A stretch of DNA of 7,624 bases, taken from the NCBI RefSeq assembly GCF_030523985.1, contig NZ_JAUNHK010000110.1:1-7624 (forward strand), given 5' to 3'. The notes beneath the pieces were generated by a model. It made no database searches and was not told where the DNA came from. It was given only the letters and a program-made list of their open reading frames with translations. Origin of the DNA: Deinococcus sp. (GTDB taxonomy: Bacteria > Deinococcota > Deinococci > Deinococcales > Deinococcaceae). Below are positions 1 through 6,771 of this stretch, in pieces (the first letter of the stretch is position 1; every line of letters starts with the position of its first letter). The translations under genes were made by a program, and so were the position numbers.

Positions 1-64
1 TCTGAGCTTGAGCGGCGGCCATGCCCAGCACGGCGGTCAGGAGAAGGGCGTGTCGTTTATTCAT
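1..64 (-). CDS. pilQ: PilQ-like secretin, N-terminal fragment (signal peptide only)
   Basis: The gene runs off the left edge, and only the first 21 codons are in the window. They read as a Sec signal peptide: MNKR start, a hydrophobic core (ALLLTAVLGMAAA) and an AQA-type cleavage site near residue 20. The ATG at 64-62 is preceded by AAGGTGA (68-74), a good Shine-Dalgarno that contains the TGA stop of the upstream gene, so translation is probably coupled. The secretin call rests on position: in Thermus and most type IV pilus loci the gene after pilM-N-O-P/W is pilQ, the outer-membrane channel through which the pilus (and DNA during transformation) passes. No secretin domain is visible here. 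It could be another exported protein, but the operon context makes that unlikely. Confidence 0.75.
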   Translation of the reverse strand, partial: MNKRHALLLTAVLGMAAAQAQ

Positions 65-67
65 GGC

Positions 68-1882
68 TCACCTTTGTTCGAGTTCCAGAGTCTTGACGGT
101 ATTGCCGAGGGCCAGCGTCACGGCGTCGGCCTTGACTTCTTTGAGGACGACCTTGCCGCCTTCGTTGTCGGGAAGGGGCTGGCCCTGTTCGACGACGACA
201 AAGCCCTGTGCAGTGCGGAAGACAGCCGTATTGGTCGGCCCCAGCACCACCGAGCTGAGCGAGAGCTGGCGCTGCGCGAGCAGTTGTTCGAGGGGGCTGA
301 GGGTCGTGGTGGCCCCGGTGGGCGTGACGACGGTGCCCGCCGCGCCCGCCGAGTCGGTCGGGTTGGCGGCGTCCGTTCCCGCGACGGTGATGAGGGGTGG
401 GGCTGCCTGGGCACTGCCCGCTGCGCCCGCCGAAGCTGCCGCGCCTGTAGGTGCAGCGGCGCTGCCCGTCCCCGTCTGACCGGTCACGGCGTTCGGGCGG
501 CCTGAGGTCTGGGGAGCCTGGGCCACGAGTTCGGGCACCGCATTGGACTTGGGCACGCGGGCCGCCACGATGGGCGGGGGCGTCACCGGGTCAGGCGCGG
601 GCGTGGTGACGGTAGGCTGGCTCCCACCCACGACCTGAGGCGTCTGGCTGCCGCTGATGACGACAGGCGGGCGCACGGTGACAGAGCCACTCGGCACGGG
701 GCGCACAGTGGGCACCTGGGCCGTGGTGGTCTGGGGTTTGCCGCTCGCCGTGCCGCCCGTGGGCCTCGGCGACGCGGCTTGTGTCACAGGCTTCCGGGCG
801 GCTGGTTGCTGGGCCGCAGCGTTTTGAGCCGCAGAGGTCTGGGCCGTCGGCTGCCGAGCAGCGGGCTTCTGGGCCACGGGTTGCCGGGTGGTCGTCTGCT
901 GAGACGTGGTCTGCGCGGTGGTCGCTCGCTGCCCGCCGGATGTGCCCGCCCTCTGCGACCCGGCAGAGGTGGCGGGGGCGGCCACTGCGGTGACGGAAGG
1001 GGATTCGGCCACAGGCGCGGACGTGTTGGGAAGCGTCGGAATGGGCAGCGCTCCGCTGAGGGGGTCAAGCGTGGCGGCAGGGGTGCTCGCCACTGGCGTG
1101 GGCGTACTGATGACCACGGGGGCCGGTGCCACAGGCGTCGTGGGGACAGCAGCGGGAGCGGGTTGCGGCGTCGTTTGGTTGTCCCCGGGCACGCCAGCCG
1201 CGAGCACGTCTTCCTGATTCGTACCTGCCTGACCTTCCGGCGTCTGGGCCCCCCCCGTGTTGCCCGCAGCGTTCCCCGACACCGAACCGCTCGCTGTGAA
1301 GTTCGGGCCGCCGAAGGGGTTGGTGTTACCGAGGGGCACCAGGGGCCGTTCGGGATTGATTCCGCTAGGCGCAGGAGCGGGAGCGGGCTGGCTCTGCGCG
1401 ACACCGGACGCGGCGCCCGTCGCCTCGCCCGCGTCGGTACTCAGGGGCGGGACAGTGGCGACCAGGGCTTCGTTGCCGTTGGCTCCACCAGCAGCGGTTC
1501 CTGTTCCTGCACCTGTACCCGCTCCTGCCGAGGGGTTGCCGTCCACGGGAGTTGCTCCCGTACCCGTCCCATCCGTGCCAGCAGTTCCGTCCGGGGTGGT
1601 TGCAGTCCCGTTCGGGTCCGTCGTCGCCGTGCTTGCCCCACCCGCCGTGTCGGTGCCGCCATTGTCGGTCGAACTGGTCACAGGCGTTACCGGGTTGACC
1701 CCGGCGTCATTTTGGCCCGGCTGACCGGTCAACACGAACCAGCCTCCGATCAGGGCGACCATGCCCAGCACGACCAGCACGAGTTTGACCTCGCGGGGCA
1801 TGTTGAGGTTCAGCGTCGAGCGGTCCTGGGACTGCGTGGTGATGGTCTGGGTCTGGTCTGTCTCACTCGGCAAACGGCTCAT
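68..1882 (-). CDS. PilP/PilW-position inner-membrane protein with giant disordered linker and C-terminal GspC/PilP-like domain (604 aa)
   Basis: Seen: a polar N-terminus of about 31 residues without a lipobox, one transmembrane helix at about 32-52, then a linker (53-527) made almost only of Ala, Gly, Thr, Pro, Ser, Gln, Val and Asn. A compact domain of about 75 residues follows (528-604) with the pattern VVLGPTNTAVFR...GFVVVEQGQPLP...VVLKEVKADAVTLAL...TLEL. That beta-strand rhythm resembles the homology region of GspC and PilP, which contacts the secretin N-domains. The start is ATG at 1882 with GGAGG at 1889-1893; it overlaps the pilO stop as ATGA. Typical PilP is about 170-180 residues and a lipoprotein, so this one is much longer and anchored like GspC. 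Thermus has PilW in the same slot. Inferred role: periplasmic bridge from PilN/PilO to PilQ. Function by position is fairly secure; the domain assignment is by eye. Confidence 0.8.
   Translation of the reverse strand: MSRLPSETDQTQTITTQSQDRSTLNLNMPREVKLVLVVLGMVALIGGWFVLTGQPGQNDAGVNPVTPVTSSTDNGGTDTAGGASTATTDPNGTATTPDGTAGTDGTGTGATPVDGNPSAGAGTGAGTGTAAGGANGNEALVATVPPLSTDAGEATGAASGVAQSQPAPAPAPSGINPERPLVPLGNTNPFGGPNFTASGSVSGNAAGNTGGAQTPEGQAGTNQEDVLAAGVPGDNQTTPQPAPAAVPTTPVAPAPVVISTPTPVASTPAATLDPLSGALPIPTLPNTSAPVAESPSVTAVAAPATSAGSQRAGTSGGQRATTAQTTSQQTTTRQPVAQKPAARQPTAQTSAAQNAAAQQPAARKPVTQAASPRPTGGTASGKPQTTTAQVPTVRPVPSGSVTVRPPVVISGSQTPQVVGGSQPTVTTPAPDPVTPPPIVAARVPKSNAVPELVAQAPQTSGRPNAVTGQTGTGSAAAPTGAAASAGAAGSAQAAPPLITVAGTDAANPTDSAGAAGTVVTPTGATTTLSPLEQLLAQRQLSLSSVVLGPTNTAVFRTAQGFVVVEQGQPLPDNEGGKVVLKEVKADAVTLALGNTVKTLELEQR
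767..886 (-). repeat. Degenerate 30-bp (10-residue) tandem repeat in the linker of the pilP-position gene
   Basis: Residues 333-372 can be written as four 10-residue units: RQPVAQKPAA, RQPTAQTSAA, QNAAAQQPAA, RKPVTQAASP. At DNA level the plus strand shows gggcc recurring at 811, 841 and 871, exactly 30 bp apart, with similar flanks. The copies are diverged, so this is an old in-frame duplication and not a perfect microsatellite. Each unit is rich in Pro, Ala and Gln and most carry one or two basic residues. Confidence 0.7.
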
Positions 1883-2550
1883 TGCGTGCCTCCAGAAGCC
1901 GAGGGCGCGGGGGCTGCCGGAGCAGGGGCGGGCGTCCCCGCCGCAGCGGGCGTCGTCCCACCGGCAGCGGCCTGAGCCGCGTCGAAGGTGTAGACCGTCA
2001 GTCCCATGTTGCCGCTCAGCTTCGTGCCCTGGTTGCCCTGAACCGAGTCGTTCGCTTGAGCTTGCAGGCCCACGGTGTCCACGGTGGTGAAGCGGCCTTG
2101 CAACTCCAGATTGCGCAGCACTTCAAAAAGCTGTGGGAACTGACCGTCAATGGTCATGGTGATGCCGATGGGTTTGACCCCGGCGGGGAGATTGGCGTCG
2201 GCGGTTCCGGCAGAAAAGCCCAGCGATTTGAGGTCTCCCCCGGCGGCACTCACCGTCTGCTTGATGTTGCTGATGACCTGCCCGAAATTGGCGGTGGGCG
2301 GCAGCGCCTGCAAGAAGCGCTCGCGTTCCACTTCGAGTCCTTGCACCTCTTTGGTGAGGTTCAGCACCTGAGCCGCCTTGCCCTGGTCGGCGGAAAGTTG
2401 AAGCTGACGCTGCTCGATTTCACCGTTGAGCGTGGTGATTTCCAGCTGGCGCGGCTGAATCAGCTGGCTGTAGACGAGGTAGCCCAGGACAAAACAGGCG
2501 AGCACAACGAGCGCGAAGATGTACTGGGGCGTGAGTTTGACGCTGCTCAT
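1879..2550 (-). CDS. pilO: Type IV pilus inner-membrane alignment protein PilO
   Basis: This 223-residue protein has the PilO layout: a short cytoplasmic N-terminus, one transmembrane helix at about 9-29 (YIFALVVLACFVLGYLVY), and a periplasmic coiled-coil stretch at about 33-80 rich in Leu, Glu and Gln. A ferredoxin-like alpha/beta domain follows (about 83-190; LPPTANFGQVISNIKQTV, then VKPIGITMTIDGQF and LFEVLRNLELQGRF). In the family, PilO dimerises with PilN and contacts PilP, forming the inner-membrane platform of the pilus machine. The start is ATG at 2550 with GGAGG at 2557-2561, six bases upstream; it overlaps the pilN stop as ATGA. Its own stop overlaps the next start the same way. The last ~30 residues are an Ala/Pro-rich tail (TPAPAPAAPAPSASGG), which is not usual for PilO. 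Confidence 0.9.
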   Translation of the reverse strand: MSSVKLTPQYIFALVVLACFVLGYLVYSQLIQPRQLEITTLNGEIEQRQLQLSADQGKAAQVLNLTKEVQGLEVERERFLQALPPTANFGQVISNIKQTVSAAGGDLKSLGFSAGTADANLPAGVKPIGITMTIDGQFPQLFEVLRNLELQGRFTTVDTVGLQAQANDSVQGNQGTKLSGNMGLTVYTFDAAQAAAGGTTPAAAGTPAPAPAAPAPSASGGTQ

Positions 2551-3239
2551 GGGTTGCCTCCAGCGGGGGCAGGCGTGGCCGGGGCGCTCGGCGCGGGGGC
2601 CGGAGCCGTGCCCGAGGCAGGCACGGGCGTGGTGGCACTCGCGGCTGCATTGGCGGCTTGGTCACCGACCACACCCACGGCGGCGGAGAAGGTGTAGGCG
2701 CCACTGCCCGTATCCCGCTGCATGCTCTTGAAGTCCACGCCGAAATTGGCGTCGGTTTCGTAAGCGTTGAGGAACGAGATGATGGCCTCCTGGCTGCCCG
2801 CCTTGCCTGCGAGGTCGAGCTGACGGGTCACGGCCTTGCCCGCGTAGGCGGGGTTGGCGGAGGTGCCGCTGTCCACAGTCGTCATGTTGATGCTGTTCAG
2901 TACCACATTGCCCGGCATCCGGCCCACGAAGGAGGCGAGATCGTTCGACCAGTAGGTCTTGCGGTCACGCAGTTGCAGCGCCACGTTGGTGACCTGCTCG
3001 AGTTCGGTCTTGCGGGCCACCAGTTCGTTGTACCGCTGCTTTTGGGGAGCGACGGCCTCGATCTGCTTTTGCAGGTCTTCCGACTGGGCGCGCAGCTTGT
3101 TCGTGTTGCCCGACACCGCAATCAACCAGCCCCCCAGCACCGCCGCCGTCAGTCCCGCCACAGCCCACGAGGCGTATTTCCAGACGTTCGGCTGCGTCTT
3201 TTTCTGGTACTCCTTGGGCAGCAGGTTAATTTCAACCAC
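2547..3239 (-). CDS. pilN: Type IV pilus inner-membrane protein PilN
   Basis: The product is 230 residues. The N-terminal motif INLLP (residues 4-8) is the conserved cytoplasmic peptide by which PilN docks into a groove of PilM. A single transmembrane helix follows (about 22-43, YASWAVAGLTAAVLGGWLIAV), then a coiled coil (about 46-90) and a PilN periplasmic domain with the family-like segment LASFVGRMPGNVVLNSI (101-117). The start is GTG at 3239, preceded by GGTGAG (3245-3250) at five bases; it lies 8 bp inside the end of pilM, so the two genes are likely coupled. The C-terminus from about 194 is a low-complexity Ala/Pro/Thr tail, similar in composition to that of PilO. Apart from the tail, length and order fit PilN well. 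Confidence 0.92.
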   Translation of the reverse strand: MVEINLLPKEYQKKTQPNVWKYASWAVAGLTAAVLGGWLIAVSGNTNKLRAQSEDLQKQIEAVAPQKQRYNELVARKTELEQVTNVALQLRDRKTYWSNDLASFVGRMPGNVVLNSINMTTVDSGTSANPAYAGKAVTRQLDLAGKAGSQEAIISFLNAYETDANFGVDFKSMQRDTGSGAYTFSAAVGVVGDQAANAAASATTPVPASGTAPAPAPSAPATPAPAGGNP

Positions 3240-4407
3240 GGCTGCTCACCCCCCGAAGGGCGAGCCCCAGCGGCACGGTGAATTCGGGCGCGTTGGTCTG
3301 GAGGTAGCCGGTATCCACGCCCGCTTGATCGGTCTGCACCGTCAGCCAGGGCGACGCGACCTCGACCCGGAAGCCCAGTGCGTCGCTGATGGCGGCGGCC
3401 AGACCGCGCAGTTTGGCCCCGCCGCCTGCCAGGAAGGTCCGGTCGATGACCACGTCGCCGCTCTGCACGCGGTAGAACTCCAGCGAACGCCGGATTTCGG
3501 TGATCAGGTCGCCCAACACTGGGCGCACCACCTCGAACACGCGGGCCGGGCTGTAATGCTCCCGGCTGAGGTCGAAGTTGAGCAGGTCTTCCTCGTCCTC
3601 GGTGGGCGTAGTCGCCGTGGCGTAACCGAGCTTGACATCCTCGGCGGCGGCAAAGTCGAGGTCGAAAGCCTTCTGGAGGGCGGTGGTGAAGTCGTCGGCG
3701 GAGACGTTGATGTTGCGGGTCATCAGGATGCGGTCGCCGCGCACGAGGTTGATGACCGAGCTGCTCGCGCCGATTTCCATGACCAGTGCGACTTCTCCGG
3801 CCTCGGTGTAATTGCTGCCCGTGAGGGTGCTCTTGGTGAGGTGTTCGCCCAGCAGGTTGCCACGCAGGGCACGCAGCGCCGCGAAGCTCTTGAGGTCCAC
3901 GACGGTCGGCTCCAGCCCCGCCAGACGCAGCACCTCGATCTGGCGGTGAACCGCCTCGGTGGGCGCGGCGGCGATGACGACTTCCATCTGCCCGTCGTCG
4001 GGAATGGTGGACGGGTCGTCGAGGAGGTCGAAGTCGAGCGTCACTTCATCAATGGGGTAGGGAATGTAGCGCTCGGCTTCCCACCGGATGGCGTCTTGCA
4101 GGTCCTTGCGTTCCATGCGCGGCACCATGATGTTGCGGGTCACGGCGACCTGATTGGGCACCGCCGTGACGGCGTAGTTGGTGGTGATGCGGTGTTCGGC
4201 CAGCAGGTTTTTGAGTTCCCCGGCTACGGCCTGCGGCTCGACGACCAGACCGTCACGCATGCTGCCGATGGGGGTCGGCACCATGACGGCGTGCTGCAAC
4301 GATGGCGGCGAACCGGCCTTGAGGGCGACCACCTTGATGGTGCTGGTGCCGATCTCCACGCCTATGGCCGCGGGACGGCTGCGAAAACGGTTAATGAGGC
4401 TCGTCAT
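3232..4407 (-). CDS. pilM: Type IV pilus assembly ATPase-fold protein PilM
   Basis: PilM is a cytoplasmic actin/FtsA-like protein that binds the N-terminal peptide of PilN and links the pilus motor side to the inner-membrane complex. Nucleotide-binding motifs are visible: phosphate-1 GVEIGTSTIKVV (about 16-27), phosphate-2 VMEIGASSSVINLV (about 209-222) and the adenosine loop FLAGGGAKLRGL (about 325-336). The segment DAIRWEAERYIPYP (105-118) is typical of the family. I chose the ATG at 4407, giving 391 residues, because GGAGGGA (4410-4416) sits just upstream and the product then begins MTSLINRF. The in-frame TTG at 4428 would add seven residues but lies inside the likely promoter. First gene of the pilus operon; its end overlaps pilN by 8 bp. 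Confidence 0.94.
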   Translation of the reverse strand: MTSLINRFRSRPAAIGVEIGTSTIKVVALKAGSPPSLQHAVMVPTPIGSMRDGLVVEPQAVAGELKNLLAEHRITTNYAVTAVPNQVAVTRNIMVPRMERKDLQDAIRWEAERYIPYPIDEVTLDFDLLDDPSTIPDDGQMEVVIAAAPTEAVHRQIEVLRLAGLEPTVVDLKSFAALRALRGNLLGEHLTKSTLTGSNYTEAGEVALVMEIGASSSVINLVRGDRILMTRNINVSADDFTTALQKAFDLDFAAAEDVKLGYATATTPTEDEEDLLNFDLSREHYSPARVFEVVRPVLGDLITEIRRSLEFYRVQSGDVVIDRTFLAGGGAKLRGLAAAISDALGFRVEVASPWLTVQTDQAGVDTGYLQTNAPEFTVPLGLALRGVSSRG

Positions 4408-4409
4408 GC

Positions 4410-4416
4410 TCCCTCC
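4410..4416 (-). promoter_or_regulatory. Shine-Dalgarno of pilM (decides the start)
   Basis: The minus strand reads GGAGGGA, with the GGAGG core (4412-4416) four bases before the ATG at 4407. It is the strongest ribosome site near this gene and argues for ATG 4407 over the upstream TTG at 4428. Confidence 0.85.
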
Positions 4417-4428
4417 AGAGTCGGGCAA

Positions 4429-4437
4429 ATTTTAGCA
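4429..4437 (-). promoter_or_regulatory. Extended -10 promoter element of the pil operon
   Basis: The minus strand reads TGC-TAAAAT, an extended -10 (TGN plus a near-consensus hexamer). The expected start site is near 4422, leaving a leader of about 15 nt that just holds the Shine-Dalgarno of pilM. The hexamer 17 bp upstream (TGCCCC, 4452-4457) is a poor -35, which fits an extended -10 promoter or one needing an activator. Assigned by eye. Confidence 0.6.
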
Positions 4438-4446
4438 TTCACTCAT

Positions 4447-4458
4447 CTGCCGGGGCAG
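4447..4458. promoter_or_regulatory. 12-bp perfect palindrome over the -35 position of the pil promoter
   Basis: CTGCC-GG-GGCAG is a perfect inverted repeat of 5-bp arms around a 2-bp centre. It covers the place where the -35 of the pilM promoter would lie. A transcription factor site is possible. In such GC-rich DNA a 5-bp arm can also occur by chance, so confidence is low. Confidence 0.3.
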
Positions 4459-4584
4459 GCTCCCCTGATGGAAAGTATGACCTCCCAAGCAAGGGAAAAA
4501 CGGGCCTGAAAAGCGGTGAATTGAGAAGGGCTTCGGAAGGCGGGCGGCAACGGACATAGCGTCTCTATGCAACCACCCCCCCGC

Positions 4585-5418
4585 TTACGGAACTCTGACA
4601 TGTGGGGCGGCGGCCAGTACCGGATGACCCGCCGCCGGAAGGCGCAGCAGGGGCCGCAAGTCGGCAGCAAAGCGGCGAAGCTCACCTGCTGGGCTGACCG
4701 TCACCACCTCGCCCTGCACCAGCCCCACCCGCCCCGCGCCGTGCGGCACGCGGGCCACCACCTGCCCGGCGGCGAAGTGTTCCAGGGCGCTCCCGGTCAG
4801 GCGGTACTCGCCCAAGCGGTCAGCCGCCGTCGGGAGCCAGGCAGTCGCCGCGCCCGCTGGGGTGCGGTACAGGAAGGGGCGGGCCTGCCGCTCGGTCACC
4901 ACGCCGTCCGACACGCGGCGCACCTGACCCGCCAGCCAGACGTAGTCCTGCTCGTCGCCACCGGTCACGGCGGCTTGCGGGCGACCCGCTATGCCCCGGC
5001 CCGGTTCGCCGCCATAGCTGAGGGTGCTGCCGTCGCGGCGGTAAATGCGCGTGCTGCTGAGAGCAGCGGCGGCTCCGGCGACCACACTGCGCGGCGCGAG
5101 GTCGAGGGTCACCGCCAGCCCCGGCCCCGGTAGCAGCGCCCAGGCCGTTTCGCCCTGCCACGCCACGTCGGAAGCGGGTGGCAGTTTGGGACAGGTCACG
5201 CGGTAGCCCGGAGCGCGGGCGACGCAGGCCCGCCCATCCACCACCCAGGCCACCCCCGCGTCCGAAAAAGCGGCGCGAAAACGCTGGGGGTCACCGTGAA
5301 GTCCGGGCACCGCCGCCGCCGGAGCCTCCACTGGAGAGGAGGTCGGCGCACAGGCGCTCAGGAGGGAAACTGCCAGAGCGCAGGCCAGTGTCCGGAAAGG
5401 CAAGCGGGGCGGCAGCAC
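4585..5418 (-). CDS. Putative lipoprotein of unknown function (277 aa)
   Basis: I do not recognise the family. The N-terminus is a lipoprotein signal peptide: basic residues (R5, R9), a hydrophobic core LACALAVSLL and the lipobox LSAC with lipidated Cys23. Residue +2 is Ala, so there is no inner-membrane retention signal by the E. coli rule. The mature chain has two further cysteines, 65 and 76, close enough for a disulphide. It is otherwise beta-rich with repeated Asp...Val/Ala-Trp segments (about 52-58, 83-93, 155-161), which could be propeller-like blades; this is only a guess. The start is GTG at 5418, three bases after the murF stop, with GGGAAGG about ten bases upstream. A TTG at codon 6 is an alternative start. 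It is probably cotranscribed with murF and may act in the envelope. The stop is TAA at 4585-4587. Confidence 0.75.
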   Translation of the reverse strand: MLPPRLPFRTLACALAVSLLSACAPTSSPVEAPAAAVPGLHGDPQRFRAAFSDAGVAWVVDGRACVARAPGYRVTCPKLPPASDVAWQGETAWALLPGPGLAVTLDLAPRSVVAGAAAALSSTRIYRRDGSTLSYGGEPGRGIAGRPQAAVTGGDEQDYVWLAGQVRRVSDGVVTERQARPFLYRTPAGAATAWLPTAADRLGEYRLTGSALEHFAAGQVVARVPHGAGRVGLVQGEVVTVSPAGELRRFAADLRPLLRLPAAGHPVLAAAPHVRVP

Positions 5419-5421
5419 GCC

Positions 5422-6699
<1,278 letters not shown>

Positions 6700-6705
6700 G
6701 AAAGC

Positions 6706-6711
6706 AGGCTA
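6706..6711 (-). promoter_or_regulatory. Candidate -10 element for leaderless murF transcript
   Basis: The minus strand reads TGC-TAGCCT followed by GCTTTC and then the ATG. The hexamer fits TANNNT with an upstream TGN. If it occupies -12 to -7, position +1 is exactly 6699, the A of the ATG. Leaderless mRNAs with such a motif are common in Deinococcus (established for D. deserti). No clear -35 (TTTGCG at 6728-6733 is weak) and no Shine-Dalgarno are present. Confidence 0.45.
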
Positions 6712-6771
6712 GCAGGAGGGGCAGCGCCGCAAAGGAAGCCTGCCGAAGTTTTCCCCTTCCCTGGTCGGACT

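Larger units (their letters stand above)
4408..4584. other. 177-bp intergenic region between the lipoprotein gene and pilM
   Basis: The longest gene-free stretch in the window. Apart from the promoter elements near pilM, it holds a small inverted repeat (CATAG 4555-4559 / CTATG 4565-4569, 5-nt loop) just after the lipoprotein stop. No U-run follows on the minus strand, so I do not call it an intrinsic terminator. It also lacks a copy of the palindromic Deinococcus radiation/desiccation motif. Base composition is slightly less GC-rich near 4425-4440 and 4490-4510. Confidence 0.7.

Noticed and set aside
767..886. CRISPR-like array from the regular 30-bp spacing
   Set aside because: Units are contiguous, diverged and in frame with the protein; there are no unique spacers. 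It is a coding tandem repeat.
779..1975. 398-residue Arg/Gly-rich open frame on the plus strand opposite the pilP-position gene
   Set aside because: Low-complexity antisense shadow of the linker; no Shine-Dalgarno or recognisable domain.
4408..4428. Upstream TTG start for pilM adding seven residues
   Set aside because: The TTG at 4428 lies upstream of the predicted transcription start and lacks a Shine-Dalgarno. The ATG at 4407 has GGAGG.
2959..4509. 516-residue open frame on the plus strand opposite pilM/pilN
   Set aside because: It is the antisense of two confidently assigned genes. The translation is rich in His, Gly, Arg and Val with no family motif. Long antisense frames are expected in GC-rich coding DNA.
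4555..4569. Small hairpin CATAG/CTATG after the lipoprotein gene as a terminator
   Set aside because: The stem is only 5 bp with AT pairs and no U-run follows, so an intrinsic terminator is not supported.
4443..4685. 80-residue minus-strand frame spanning the end of the lipoprotein gene and the intergenic region
   Set aside because: It starts inside the lipoprotein gene, has no convincing ribosome site and ends within the pil promoter region. No family resemblance.
6700..6771. Terminator or small RNA between the CBS gene and murF
   Set aside because: Only a GGCAG/CTGCC pair with a 15-nt loop is visible and no T-run follows it. Nothing beyond the candidate murF promoter can be supported.
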